NCBI GenBank assembly: GCA_041391365.1
Contig: JAWKOC010000004.1
Location: forward strand, 90,621 to 154,620
Length of the DNA stretch: 64,000 nt
DNA from: JAGRAX01 sp041391365
GTDB taxonomy: Bacteria > Bdellovibrionota_G > JALEGL01 > JAGRMV01
Direction: 5' to 3'
The notes under the pieces were generated by a model that saw nothing but the letters and a program-made list of their open reading frames with translations, had not been told where the DNA came from and searched no databases. Both the position numbers and the translations under genes were made by a program. Positions 1 to 8,809 of the stretch are shown here, piece after piece (the stretch's first letter is position 1; each line of letters opens with the position of its first letter).

Positions 1-1
1 C

Positions 2-1204
2 ATCTCCTCCCTCAAAGTCGGGTACAATAAGGTTTTTGGATATTATCTGGAAGTGACAAACACTCATCGAGATAAAATACCCGCCCACTACATTCGAAAA
101 CAAACGCTGGCCAATGCAGAACGTTTTGTGACCCCTGAATTGAAAGAAAAAGAGTTGGAGATTGAAAACTCCAAACAAGAGATGGAAAAGCTTGAAATGC
201 AGTTGTTTCAGGAACTACGTCAAAACGTCTCAATGGAAAAAGACAAACTGCAGACCCTTGCAGATCATTTGGCTCAGCTGGATGCAATGGTGTCTTTGGC
301 GCAAGTATGTGCAGACTATGCCTATGTTCGCCCTGTCATACAAGATGGAGATGATTTGATTCTTGATCAAGGAAGACATCCTGTGGTGGAGCGTAGTCTT
401 GCACTCACTGAGCCGTTTGTTCCCAACAGTGTGCACTTTACCTCCCATGGCAAGAGAATGATTTTGCTCACCGGTCCAAACATGGCCGGAAAATCTACGG
501 TGATGAGACAGGTGGGGTTGATCGTGATCATGGCACAGATGGGTTGTTTTGTGCCTGCAGAACAACTAAAATTTTCTTTGGTCGATCGTGTGTTTACACG
601 CATTGGAGCCTCGGATGATTTGGCAAAAGGTCGGTCCACATTCATGATGGAAATGAGTGAAGCCGCATACATTTTGCATCACGCGACGCCAAAATCTCTG
701 ATTTTGCTGGATGAATTGGGAAGAGGCACAAGCACCTACGATGGATTGTCGATTGCTTGGGCGATCATGGAGCATCTGGATCAGAAGATTTGTGCAAAAA
801 CCATTTTTGCCACGCACTATCATGAGCTCACTTCTCTTGCACAACAGTCTGATACCATCGAAAACATGAGAATGACGATCCAAGAATGGGAAGGCAAAAT
901 AGTGTTTTTGAGAAAATTGGAGATGGGCAGCATTCAAAAAAGCTATGGAATTGAAGTGGCTCGATTGGCAGGAATGGAAACGAGCATCACCCAAAGAGCG
1001 CAGCAGATTTTGAAAGGCCTAGAGAAAACATCTTCTACCACGTCTCTTGGAGATCTTCCTCCACTCAGCGCGGAACCTGAAATGTTGCAACCCACTCCCA
1101 TGGAGATGTGGGTGGATCAGCTTGATCCAGACCAGATGAGCCCCAAGCAGGCCCTGGATCGACTCTACGAGTTGAAAAAAATACGAAACTCTTCAAAAAA
1201 TTGA
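2..1204 (+). CDS. mutS: DNA mismatch repair protein MutS, C-terminal part (5' end outside window)
   Basis: MutS recognises mismatched bases and starts methyl-directed repair together with MutL. The reading frame is open from base 2, so the gene begins upstream of the window; the first residues (LKVGYNKVFGYYLEVT) belong to the connector/clamp region. The ATPase domain follows: Walker A TGPNMAGKST, the MutS signature region TRIGASDDLAKGRSTF, Walker B LLDELGRGTST and the FATHYHEL switch. The C-terminal tail ends with the short helical region usual for the family. The next gene starts 30 bases after the stop, so the two may be co-transcribed. Identification is certain; only the N-terminal mismatch-binding domain is missing here. 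Confidence 0.97.
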   Translation: MSSLKVGYNKVFGYYLEVTNTHRDKIPAHYIRKQTLANAERFVTPELKEKELEIENSKQEMEKLEMQLFQELRQNVSMEKDKLQTLADHLAQLDAMVSLAQVCADYAYVRPVIQDGDDLILDQGRHPVVERSLALTEPFVPNSVHFTSHGKRMILLTGPNMAGKSTVMRQVGLIVIMAQMGCFVPAEQLKFSLVDRVFTRIGASDDLAKGRSTFMMEMSEAAYILHHATPKSLILLDELGRGTSTYDGLSIAWAIMEHLDQKICAKTIFATHYHELTSLAQQSDTIENMRMTIQEWEGKIVFLRKLEMGSIQKSYGIEVARLAGMETSITQRAQQILKGLEKTSSTTSLGDLPPLSAEPEMLQPTPMEMWVDQLDPDQMSPKQALDRLYELKKIRNSSKN

Positions 1205-1233
1205 TCCTCTGTTATACTTGGAATGCAAAAGAT

Positions 1234-2496
1234 ATGATGTTTCGTAGCATACAATCAGCAGTGTTGATGCTCATCTGCGCATGGTTCTCTACTTCGGCGT
1301 GGGCGGAAGCCCGTGTTTCGGCCATGACCAAAGTGGATCAACCTGATCATATGGAGTTGACCATTTTTTTGTCGGAAGATGCCACCTATTCGGTGGGGTT
1401 TTTGTCTGCAGAAAAAGGCATCCCCGACCGTATGTTTGTGGATTTTTCACAATCCACCTTGATCAATCCCATGGATGAAATGATTTTGGCGGAAAATCCT
1501 TGGGTTTCTCGTGTGAGAATTGCACAGAACCAACCCCATCGTGTTCGTTTGGTGGTGGAGTTGAAACAAAAAAGCAGCCAAGGGGATTTTTCTTTTCACG
1601 CCAATGCCAATGGCGTTGTGATCTCCAGGGGCAGGTCTTCTTCGGAGACGATCGCTCAAGAGATCCAAACCCCAGCCCCAGGGACTCCTCTTCCCGTGGT
1701 AAAAAAACCTGAGCCCTCCACACCGGTGGTGTTGCAGCCTCTGCCCAAAACTCATGCAGAAAAAAAAGTGTATACCATCATTGTGGATCCAGGTCATGGA
1801 GGCAAGCATCCAGGCGCCATCGGAAAGCGCGGAACCATGGAAAAACACATCACTTTGGAAATTGCCAAAAAACTTAGAGATCTGCTGCAAAAAACAACCC
1901 CACACAAAATTCTTATGACTCGGGAAAAAGATGAGTATGTGGATTTGCTTGATCGAACCAAGTTCGCCAATCGCATGCACGGAGATTTGTTTGTGTCGAT
2001 TCATGCCAACTCTAGTCCAAAATCCACGGCCAAAGGTGTTTCTACCTATTTTCTCAACAATGCCGATGATGAAGAGTCTCTGCGTGTGGCTACACGTGAG
2101 AACGGTGAGCTCGATCCCAAAGCTTTCATGTCTCATTCGGAAAAGGAGGACAATTACTATTTGGAGATCATGAAAGCTTCGATGATGAAAAATTTTCATA
2201 CGAGCCAATCCACGGAGCTTGCACAAAATGTTCAGACGTCGATGATTGGAGCTCTCAACACCCGCTACCAAAATATTTTCAATCGTGGGGTCAAAAGTGC
2301 TGGTTTGTATGTTCTTACGGGGGCAGAGATGCCAGCCATTTTGGTAGAGACATCGTTTATTTCCAATCCCGACGAAGAAAAACGATTGAAAGATCCTACC
2401 TATCCACATTTTTTGGCCATGGCGATTCGTTCGGGCATTGTTGAGTTTTTGAAAGGGTATCAACCTTCTGGCGAAAAACACGCGTCTTTACATTAG
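1234..2496 (+). CDS. N-acetylmuramoyl-L-alanine amidase (AMIN + Amidase_3)
   Basis: Periplasmic zinc amidase of the AmiA/B/C type, which cuts the bond between N-acetylmuramic acid and L-alanine in peptidoglycan and acts mainly in daughter-cell separation. From the ATG at 1234 the protein is 420 residues: a signal peptide (ending near AWAEA), an AMIN domain at about residues 30-120 that targets the septum, a Pro-rich linker, and an Amidase_3 domain from about 185 to the end. Zinc ligands are visible in DPGHGGKHPG, in EKHITLEIA (Glu) and in FVSIHANSS; the catalytic Glu is in LVETSFISNP. A TTG at 1201 overlapping the mutS stop is an alternative start, but ATG 1234 (or 1237) puts the signal peptide at the N-terminus. 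The structured element begins 11 bases after the stop. Confidence 0.93.
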   Translation: MMFRSIQSAVLMLICAWFSTSAWAEARVSAMTKVDQPDHMELTIFLSEDATYSVGFLSAEKGIPDRMFVDFSQSTLINPMDEMILAENPWVSRVRIAQNQPHRVRLVVELKQKSSQGDFSFHANANGVVISRGRSSSETIAQEIQTPAPGTPLPVVKKPEPSTPVVLQPLPKTHAEKKVYTIIVDPGHGGKHPGAIGKRGTMEKHITLEIAKKLRDLLQKTTPHKILMTREKDEYVDLLDRTKFANRMHGDLFVSIHANSSPKSTAKGVSTYFLNNADDEESLRVATRENGELDPKAFMSHSEKEDNYYLEIMKASMMKNFHTSQSTELAQNVQTSMIGALNTRYQNIFNRGVKSAGLYVLTGAEMPAILVETSFISNPDEEKRLKDPTYPHFLAMAIRSGIVEFLKGYQPSGEKHASLH

Positions 2497-2506
2497 AGAT
2501 ACTTTG

Positions 2507-2981
2507 CGCTCAATCGCCGCGGGGCTCCCCCGGGCGAGGCCGGAGACAAGGTTCGCACAGACGATCTTGATCCGTTGTGAAGTCCTCTGCAGGAAATGGC
2601 TCGCCGGCACTGCGGATCTTCACTGCAGAATCACCTGCTGCGCTTGAGTTTCCTTCCGAGGATTTCACAACGTACCCCATTTCATCAGATGCAATGATCA
2701 GGGGAAAAAAGAAATAAAGAAAAAAAAGGAGATGCATGCCAAAGGCATGCATCATTGTTTCTTATTATTTTTTTTCTTCTTGTGCATGAAGCGAAGCATC
2801 TGAGAGGGGAAAGCATACGTTTCAAAGTTCTGGGAAAACTAAAGCACAGCCGGAAAGTCGATCGATCTTCTCTTGAGATCAGGCGAGCCATTTTCCCAGA
2901 ACTTTGAAACGGGAGCTTACGCATGTCTGTGATGAGTGCCCCACCCGTCCTTGGCCGGGGGAGCCTTGCGGCGATTGAGCG
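2507..2981. repeat. Structured TIR element, copy 1
   Basis: A ~475-bp block that fills the gap between two convergent genes almost exactly; a near-identical copy lies at 5785-6255. The ends form a terminal inverted repeat of about 30 bp (CGCTCAATCGCCGC at 2507, its complement ending at 2981) with a few mismatches. Inside are three stems: P2 (2573-2587 with 2658-2672, one G-U pair), P3 (2731-2740 with 2744-2753, three-base loop) and P4 (2818-2838 with 2891-2911). No transposase is encoded. Short frames on either strand are not conserved in phase between copies. It may be a non-autonomous mobile element (MITE-like) or a structured RNA gene; the sequence does not decide which, nor its strand. 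Confidence 0.85.
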
Positions 2982-2987
2982 TAAAAT

Positions 2988-3431
2988 TTATTGACCGTTG
3001 GAAAGAGAAAAGACCTGTTCCATAGGGAGCAACTCCCCTTCGTTGCTGGAGCCGCCAGTTGTGGCCACAGAGATTTGCAATCTATTGGACTCTGGGCAGG
3101 ACTCCATGCCCATTTTCATCAACGATAGTTCGATGGAAGATGAACCGATGCGAACCACGCGCATGTCGAACTTTTCTACGGTTTCAAAATCGGTGTAAAA
3201 ACTGATCTCCGCTCGTGGCAGCGAGTCCACGTCGTGGTCGAATCGAATGCGAAAAGCCATGCATGTATTGTCCGAAAGATCTGAAGAAGAGATGTTGGAA
3301 AATGACAGTAGCCTTGTATCGCTGAAGGTTACAGCCTTGGCCATGACCCAGGGAAGAGCTGCAGTGATCAGGATTCCAACAATGGCCATCCATAGCCATT
3401 TTGAATTCTCCTTTTTTTTCGAGTACTGCAT
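2988..3431 (-). CDS. Hypothetical membrane-anchored or exported protein
   Basis: A 147-residue protein of unknown function. The N-terminus is basic (MQYSKKKENSK) and is followed by a hydrophobic stretch at about residues 12-31, which is either an uncleaved anchor or a signal peptide. The remaining ~115 residues look like a soluble beta-rich domain with two cysteines. The stop codon lies 6 bases from the edge of the structured element. It is downstream of, and on the same strand as, the Ig-like lipoprotein gene at 3498-4448; a strong hairpin sits between them. No known family is recognised. Confidence 0.6.
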   Translation of the reverse strand: MQYSKKKENSKWLWMAIVGILITAALPWVMAKAVTFSDTRLLSFSNISSSDLSDNTCMAFRIRFDHDVDSLPRAEISFYTDFETVEKFDMRVVRIGSSSIELSLMKMGMESCPESNRLQISVATTGGSSNEGELLPMEQVFSLSNGQ

Positions 3432-3445
3432 AATCTCTTTTTTTC

Positions 3446-3487
3446 AGGAAAGGTCGTGGGTGATAGATTTCACCCACGACCTTTCCT
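3446..3487. other. Perfect 18-bp intergenic hairpin
   Basis: Arms AGGAAAGGTCGTGGGTGA (3446-3463) and its exact complement (3470-3487) are separated by a 6-base loop. It lies between two minus-strand genes, 10 bases from the upstream gene's stop. On the minus strand no run of T follows the stem, so it is not a classical intrinsic terminator. It may protect the 3' end of the upstream message, or act as a partial terminator. Confidence 0.7.
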
Positions 3488-3497
3488 CAATTTTCTT

Positions 3498-4448
3498 TTA
3501 AAAACCGGTGATGGGTCCAAACGCCTCGCTGGTCACTTCGGTTTGTCCGGTGGTCATTTGAACATCCACATTGACCCCACTGCTGATGGAGAGATCAATT
3601 CCTGTTCCGCTAGGACCTGCATTGGTCAGTTGGTTTCCAGCTGAATCATAGGCTTGATTGACCACCAATCGATAGCTTCGACCCGAGGTGCAGTCTTCAT
3701 ACAAAGGTTTGACATACCAAACATCTACCTTGTCGAAAAAAACGGTTCCCACTTGCAGATACGATGCAGTGCTAGGATTGTTCCAGTTGCCAAAGGCTCC
3801 TTTGAAAAGCACATTGAATTGAGGCATAGATGCCAGACCTTCGTTGAACGTGACTCGGAAGTGTCCGAAGCAACCGGTGCCTTCTTTGATGCGCTCTATT
3901 TTTTTGATGTAGGGAGGATTGACAGGATCGTTGTTGTTGATGCCTCCACCGTTGGCTGCACCAACCCAGAAACGAATGCTTCCCGTGGTATAGATTCCAC
4001 CAAAGAGTTGTCGACCAATTTGGTCATAAATGTTTTTGTTCAGTAGAACTTTGTACTCCCCGTTGCTCAAGACCACCGAGGAACTCAATGACAACACGAC
4101 CGTGTAATCACCATTGGTCAATACGGCTGGATCAAATTTGGAAGTTACATCATCTATGGTTCCATTGGTTGAGGTTCTTTCCACTCGAATGTTGCTGCTC
4201 AAGCTGCTGGCGTCGACTTTTTCATTGAAGGTCAAATAAACTTTGGTGCCCTGGGCGGAGTTGTAGGCCGACTCATGCAAAGGGGAAGATTCCACAAGGT
4301 CAAAAATGTTTTGACCCAGGGATCCCTGCTGCCAAAATCCATTGGACGGAGATCCTGTGGTTCCGCAGGATGCCATGGCGATGGAAAGGAGACCAGCTCC
4401 GACCATGCGACTCATAGAAAAATACCATTTTTGCTCTGTTTTTTTCAT
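3498..4448 (-). CDS. Lipoprotein with bacterial Ig-like domain (Big_5 type)
   Basis: A 316-residue predicted lipoprotein. The signal peptide ends in a lipobox (SIAMASC, Cys at about residue 28), so the mature protein should be acylated and surface- or periplasm-facing. Residues ~55-160 match the Big_5 pattern (SPLHESAYNS, TKVYLTFNEKVDASSL), a domain seen in many surface lipoproteins. The C-terminal half contains a second unit with paired cysteines (GTGCFGHF, YEDCTSG). The neighbour at 4574-5677 is a paralog with the same layout, including the phrases WVG..GGGI, PPY/PPH and GRxYRLV, so the pair arose by tandem duplication. The ATG at 4448 has AGGGGT upstream. Role unknown. Confidence 0.8.
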   Translation of the reverse strand: MKKTEQKWYFSMSRMVGAGLLSIAMASCGTTGSPSNGFWQQGSLGQNIFDLVESSPLHESAYNSAQGTKVYLTFNEKVDASSLSSNIRVERTSTNGTIDDVTSKFDPAVLTNGDYTVVLSLSSSVVLSNGEYKVLLNKNIYDQIGRQLFGGIYTTGSIRFWVGAANGGGINNNDPVNPPYIKKIERIKEGTGCFGHFRVTFNEGLASMPQFNVLFKGAFGNWNNPSTASYLQVGTVFFDKVDVWYVKPLYEDCTSGRSYRLVVNQAYDSAGNQLTNAGPSGTGIDLSISSGVNVDVQMTTGQTEVTSEAFGPITGF

Positions 4449-4573
4449 CGTACCCCTAGAATTAGCAACTCTTGTGCCAACTTCTCTCTTTGTAACTTAT
4501 TAAAATCATAGGACGAAAGAAGATGTTGCCGAGTGTTTCTGCGGCTTTGATGTCCATCCCCCTCCCATGGTTT

Positions 4574-5677
4574 CTACAACCCTAGAAAGGGTCCAAAGGT
4601 CTCACTCTCGGTAAAAAGGGACCCATTTGAGATCACAGAGTCAGCATCGACTCCCGTATGAGGCTGACTTTGTCCAACACCGTACGCGGAAAGATCGTGA
4701 CCATTTTTGTTTTCTGTTTTGGGAAAATCATCGCTTGGATCGTTGGGTGTTCCATTGTCATCGATGATTTGAACACCATTGGCATCCAACACAGGTAGTA
4801 CAATCGTGCTAGACATGGTATTGCCGTCGATGTCGGTGGCCGAATCAATCACCAGACGATAGGCTCTTCCCGGAATGCAAGATCCATAGCCAATCGGTAG
4901 ATAGGCATGCCAGGATTTTTGACTCAACAAATCTGTGGTTCCAATGCTGTGAGGGGTAAGCGTGTTTACGTTTTGCCATTTTTTGTATTCAGTATCGTTG
5001 TTCAGGCCAAGATACGCATCTTTGTATTTGAAATACATGACAGGAGGAGACTCAAGGCTCTCGTTGAAATTGACCACCACCATCAAACCATTGCAGCCAA
5101 AATTGCCCAATTTTCGTTTCACGATGCTCACCGCATGAGGTGGATGGGTGGGGTCGTTGGCAATTCCCCCTCCAAAAGGTGATCCTACCCAAAAATTGAG
5201 TTTGATTTCACTATATTTTTGATCCGCCAAAAATGAGCCATAGGTATCGCGAACATAGGAGTTCATGGTTGTGATGTATTTGGCCGCCGGCAGCGTTTGA
5301 CCTTGGTGGACGGTGTAAATCAGAGATCTTCCATCGCTGGAAAGGGTTGGAGGAGAATTGAAGAGGCTGGTGGTCACTTCTTGATTGATGATGGATGTTC
5401 CGATGTTGGGAGAGGTTTCCTGATAAATTCGGATGTTTCCATCGACGGTGCTTGGATCTACTGCCGAGTTGAAGGTCAGAACCAGTGTGGTTTGCCCGCT
5501 GTTGTAGGTGGAGTTGTGGAAAGGAGAAACTGCAATGACATCGAAAACAAAAGGGGACCCATCCTCGTTGAAGCGATTTTGACGGCTTTCCGAGCCGCAG
5601 CTCGTGAGCAGGCAGACACTCAAAAGGGTGAAAAACAAGCGTGAATCACGAAGGGGGGATGTAATATTACGCAGCAT
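4574..5677 (-). CDS. Lipoprotein with bacterial Ig-like domain, paralog
   Basis: A 367-residue predicted lipoprotein, paralogous to the protein at 3498-4448. From ATG 5677 (TAAGGT precedes it) the sequence begins MLRNITSPLRD and reaches the lipobox VCLLTSC at about residue 28. A Big_5-like domain follows (SPFHNSTYNSGQTTLVLTFN), then NFWVGSPFGGGI and the cysteine-containing second half (LGNFGCNG, GYGSCIPGRAYRLV). An Asp-rich insertion (DDNGTPNDPSDDFPKTENK) near residues 305-325 is absent from the paralog. A TTG at 5713 would add 12 residues but has less support. Probably an outer-membrane lipoprotein of unknown function. Confidence 0.8.
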   Translation of the reverse strand: MLRNITSPLRDSRLFFTLLSVCLLTSCGSESRQNRFNEDGSPFVFDVIAVSPFHNSTYNSGQTTLVLTFNSAVDPSTVDGNIRIYQETSPNIGTSIINQEVTTSLFNSPPTLSSDGRSLIYTVHQGQTLPAAKYITTMNSYVRDTYGSFLADQKYSEIKLNFWVGSPFGGGIANDPTHPPHAVSIVKRKLGNFGCNGLMVVVNFNESLESPPVMYFKYKDAYLGLNNDTEYKKWQNVNTLTPHSIGTTDLLSQKSWHAYLPIGYGSCIPGRAYRLVIDSATDIDGNTMSSTIVLPVLDANGVQIIDDNGTPNDPSDDFPKTENKNGHDLSAYGVGQSQPHTGVDADSVISNGSLFTESETFGPFLGL

Positions 5678-5784
5678 GTCTGACCTTATATTCCAGGATT
5701 TTGTCGAGTGCAAGTGAATAAATGTGTGACTTTACTAACTTATTGATTTTATTTCATTATGTTATTTCGCAAAATGTTAAAAGG

Positions 5785-6255
5785 TGCTCAGTCGCCGCAA
5801 GGCTCCCCCGGCCGAAGCCGGAGATAAGGGTCTCACAGACGATCTTGATCCGTTGTGAAGTCCTCGGCAGGAAATGGCTCGCCGGAACTGCAAATCTTCA
5901 CTGCAGAATCACCTGCTGCGCTTGAGTTTCCTTCCGAGGATTTCACAACGTGTCCCATTTCATCAGATGCAATGATCAGGAGAAAAAAGAAAAAAAGAGG
6001 AGATGCATGCCATGGGCATGCATCATTGTTTCTTATTATTACTTTTTTTCTTCTTGTGCATGAAGCGAAGAATCTGAGAGGGGAAAGCTCCCGTTTCGAA
6101 GTTCTGGGAAAACTAAAGCGCAGCCCGGAAGTCGATTGATCTTCTCTTGAGATCAGGCGAGCCATTTTCCCAGAACTTCGAAACGGGAGCTTACGCATGT
6201 CTGTGATGAGTGCCCCACCCGTCCTTGGCCGGGGGAGCCTTGCGGCGACTGAGCA
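5785..6255. repeat. Structured TIR element, copy 2
   Basis: Second copy of the element at 2507-2981, here with perfect 29-bp terminal inverted repeats (TGCTCAGTCGCCGCAAGG... at 5785-5813, complement at 6227-6255). Internal stems: P2 5851-5867 with 5934-5950 (one G-U), P3 around the GATGCATGCC / GGCATGCATC pair near 6001-6023, and P4 6085-6112 with 6165-6192 (28 perfect pairs). Relative to copy 1 the two arms of the terminal repeat change together (CAATC to CAGTC, GATTG to GACTG), and so do the P4 arms (CAAAG to CGAAG, CTTTG to CTTCG). The region 5678-5784 before it holds only the leader of the lipoprotein gene. Confidence 0.85.
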
Positions 6256-7272
6256 TTACTCTTTGGGATCCAAAAAAACTTCTGTGGCTTCGGAAGATGG
6301 ATCGGATGCAGGTTTTCTTTCAATCAAAGGAATCAAAACGATGGCTACGCTACAAAACATGAGAAACCCCAAAGGAAATGCCCATAGCAAAACAAATGGA
6401 TTTCGATTTTTCACCACTTCCAAGGTTTGAGGAAGCTTCTTCAGCTGGAATGTTCTGAAATCTTCCAAATATTCCTGGCTTTCTTGGCCCAGCACGTTTT
6501 TCCACTGGTACATCTCCGATTCCAAATCGTTGATGCTGTTTTCAGTTTCACTGATTTTGGCTTCGATCTCTTGATACCGTTTGAGCTGGCTTTGCTTGGG
6601 GCCAATCTTAGTTTCGATCTCCTCAATTTTTGGCGTGAGCTTTTCAATTTGTGCATGCGCTTGGGTCAATTGCGTTTGAAAGGAGTTCTCTTCTCCTTTT
6701 TCCATCAATCTTGCCATCACGCTCAGCTGTGCTTGCCTGAGTCGAAGATTCTCTTTCAAGTTGGTGAGTTTTCGGTCTTCTCGATCCACTTCTTCTTCCA
6801 CCTCATAAAAATCGATGTCGATGTCTTGGAGTTGGATTTCAAGCAAACTCAGATCGGTGGATCGATCTATGATTTCCTGATTGAGTTGGTCCACTCGCTC
6901 GTTGGCGATGTCTCTATGGATCATTCCCAATGTGGAAGGGAGAACAGAAGAAAACACATGTTCTACAGCCCCGCGCTGACTTCGATTCTGTGCAATGGCT
7001 TTGCAAGACGCTGTAGGACTGTTGAGAGATTTTTTGCAAATCAGATGAGTCTCATCAAAAGGAGGGTAAATCATGCGAATGCTTTCAAGAGCCACAGATT
7101 GAATGTTGTTTTCAATCTGATCTTGAGAAATTTCAGGAGTGATTCCCACCAATCCGTAGTGATGACCCACCCAATAACTTTGAGGGATCAAAAGATAGCA
7201 CAGATAGGAAAACGACAATGCAAAGAACACCGCAAGGCTAAAAAAAATCGAATGATCAACTTTGTCGTGCAT
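6256..7272 (-). CDS. Coiled-coil inner-membrane protein, Wzz-like topology
   Basis: A 338-residue protein with a membrane segment near each end (about residues 10-30 and 292-312) and a long central coiled coil (about 110-270; heptads rich in E, K, Q, L). This two-membrane-helix plus periplasmic-coil plan resembles polysaccharide co-polymerases (Wzz/GumC), but I cannot see a Wzz domain motif. The C-terminal tail is short and acidic. ATG 7272 overlaps the lnt stop by 17 bases, so translation is probably coupled to lnt; a TTG at 7284 is a weaker alternative start. The gene ends next to element copy 2 (stop at 6256). Function unknown. Confidence 0.65.
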   Translation of the reverse strand: MHDKVDHSIFFSLAVFFALSFSYLCYLLIPQSYWVGHHYGLVGITPEISQDQIENNIQSVALESIRMIYPPFDETHLICKKSLNSPTASCKAIAQNRSQRGAVEHVFSSVLPSTLGMIHRDIANERVDQLNQEIIDRSTDLSLLEIQLQDIDIDFYEVEEEVDREDRKLTNLKENLRLRQAQLSVMARLMEKGEENSFQTQLTQAHAQIEKLTPKIEEIETKIGPKQSQLKRYQEIEAKISETENSINDLESEMYQWKNVLGQESQEYLEDFRTFQLKKLPQTLEVVKNRNPFVLLWAFPLGFLMFCSVAIVLIPLIERKPASDPSSEATEVFLDPKE

Positions 7273-8809
7273 ACCGTTGTACAAAATAACTCAAAGCGGG
7301 CCAAAAAAACAGTCCCAGAATGATCATCAGTGCCAGATGAGGAAATCGCACATAAAAGGTTTTGTAGGTATTGGGATGAAGGGTGGCCGTTTTGGTCCCC
7401 TGTTCAAAAAAAGGCGTTTGATTTTGGATTTCCCCAATCACGGTATAGCTGGCAGAAACTCCTGTATTGGCGGATCGCACGATTTCTTTTCGGGTTTCAA
7501 TGGCTCGGAAGGCTCCAAAACGCAGATGCTGATAGGGGCCGGAACTGTTGTTAAACCAGGCGTCGTTGGTAATGTTGACAAAAAATTCACTTCCTTGCTT
7601 CGCTGCCTGCCTAGCCAGCTCTGGAAACAACACTTCGTAGCAGATCAAGGTCGAAAACCGATGATCGTTCACCGAAAAAAAAGTGAGCTGATCCGCGGCT
7701 TCAAAATCGCCGGCAATTGCGGGGATCCATCGTTGCAGAATGGGCACAAGAGGAACATATTCACCAAAAGGGACCAAGTGTCGTTTGTCGTATCGACTGA
7801 GAATGGTGCCTTGATCATCAACCAAAAAAGCAGAGTTGAAATAACTGTTTTGACTGTGCATGTTTTGCCAGCTTACAGCTCCAATCACGTGGAATGCATC
7901 AGGGGCATATTGATTCAAAAAGGGAAAAGCTTTGACCTGATCCGAAACCGTCTGTGGCAAGGCGGCCTCTGGCCATACGATCAAATCCACGTGACTCGAA
8001 TCAAAATTGGACAACAGATCAAAGTATCGCTGATACATGATTGGACCTGCCCCTTTTGAGAGTCGCACATCTTGGGAAATGTTGGGTTGAAGGTAGGCCA
8101 CCTCAAGGACATTTTTCGAGGTCTCAGATTGCCATCGATGAATTTGATAGAATCCATAGAGATGAATCACGATCATCGAACCCACCAACATTCCCACGGT
8201 TTTCGTTAGAGTTTTTGCTTTTCCTTGAATCCACATCTCCATCGCAAAGACCACATGGGTGGAGAAAAGAAAAAACAAAAACGTAAGCCCCAGGGTTCCG
8301 ATCACATCGATGATCTGAATCAACGGCAGGTCACTGTACAATCCATAACTTGGAACGATCCATGGAAAACCACCAACAGGGAAAAATGAAAACACATATT
8401 CAGCCATCGTCAAAGCTGCTGCTGTCCACACTCTGGGGTAGGGACCACGATAGTTTCCGATCCAATAGAAGGGGATGGATAAGACCAGTGCGCGAACCAC
8501 GATGATCAAAATCAATGCCATGGTCGCGAGAAAAACATTCAAGTCACCATACTGACGCATGGAAATGAAAATCCAATACAAGGTTCCCAGACCACTGATC
8601 GCATGAAAAACAAATCCCCACATCCAACTTTGTCGGGGTGTAGATCGAGAGCTCAAGAACAACATCGGAAGAAAAGAAATCAAGGTGAATACGTGCGTAT
8701 ACGATTGATTCCACCAGGGGTGGGTCCCAAAAGCCATGGGAAAACTCAAAATGTACAAAATCGAGCTACAAACGCAAAGTGCGAACCTATAGGACTTGTT
8801 GAATTTCAT
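7256..8809 (-). CDS. lnt: Apolipoprotein N-acyltransferase
   Basis: Inner-membrane enzyme that adds the third acyl chain to the N-terminal cysteine of lipoproteins, the last step of lipoprotein maturation in Gram-negative bacteria. From ATG 8809 the protein is 517 residues: a multi-helix membrane domain (about 1-220) and a nitrilase-like periplasmic domain (about 225-475). The Glu-Lys-Cys catalytic triad is visible in LIVWPEAALP, YDKRHLVPFGEY and TLICYEVLFP. It overlaps ybeY by 23 bases, and the order phoH-ybeY-lnt matches the conserved ybeZ-ybeY-(ybeX)-lnt cluster; ybeX is absent. The window encodes several lipoproteins that would be its substrates. Confidence 0.95.
   Translation of the reverse strand: MKFNKSYRFALCVCSSILYILSFPMAFGTHPWWNQSYTHVFTLISFLPMLFLSSRSTPRQSWMWGFVFHAISGLGTLYWIFISMRQYGDLNVFLATMALILIIVVRALVLSIPFYWIGNYRGPYPRVWTAAALTMAEYVFSFFPVGGFPWIVPSYGLYSDLPLIQIIDVIGTLGLTFLFFLFSTHVVFAMEMWIQGKAKTLTKTVGMLVGSMIVIHLYGFYQIHRWQSETSKNVLEVAYLQPNISQDVRLSKGAGPIMYQRYFDLLSNFDSSHVDLIVWPEAALPQTVSDQVKAFPFLNQYAPDAFHVIGAVSWQNMHSQNSYFNSAFLVDDQGTILSRYDKRHLVPFGEYVPLVPILQRWIPAIAGDFEAADQLTFFSVNDHRFSTLICYEVLFPELARQAAKQGSEFFVNITNDAWFNNSSGPYQHLRFGAFRAIETRKEIVRSANTGVSASYTVIGEIQNQTPFFEQGTKTATLHPNTYKTFYVRFPHLALMIILGLFFWPALSYFVQRYARQS

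Noticed and set aside
1447..2481. 344-residue open frame opposite the amidase
   Set aside because: Antisense shadow of a clearly recognised gene; composition rich in His, Phe and Arg, typical of a reverse-complement frame.
5833..6198. 121-residue minus-strand frame inside element copy 2 (and pieces at 2510-2755 and 2685-2924 in copy 1)
   Set aside because: The frame is not continuous in copy 1 because of indels around the A/T-rich stretch, and the sequence is largely explained by base-paired arms. It is treated as a by-product of the structured element.
6427..7323. 298-residue frame opposite the coiled-coil gene
   Set aside because: Antisense shadow; the minus strand gives a coherent two-helix coiled-coil protein coupled to lnt.
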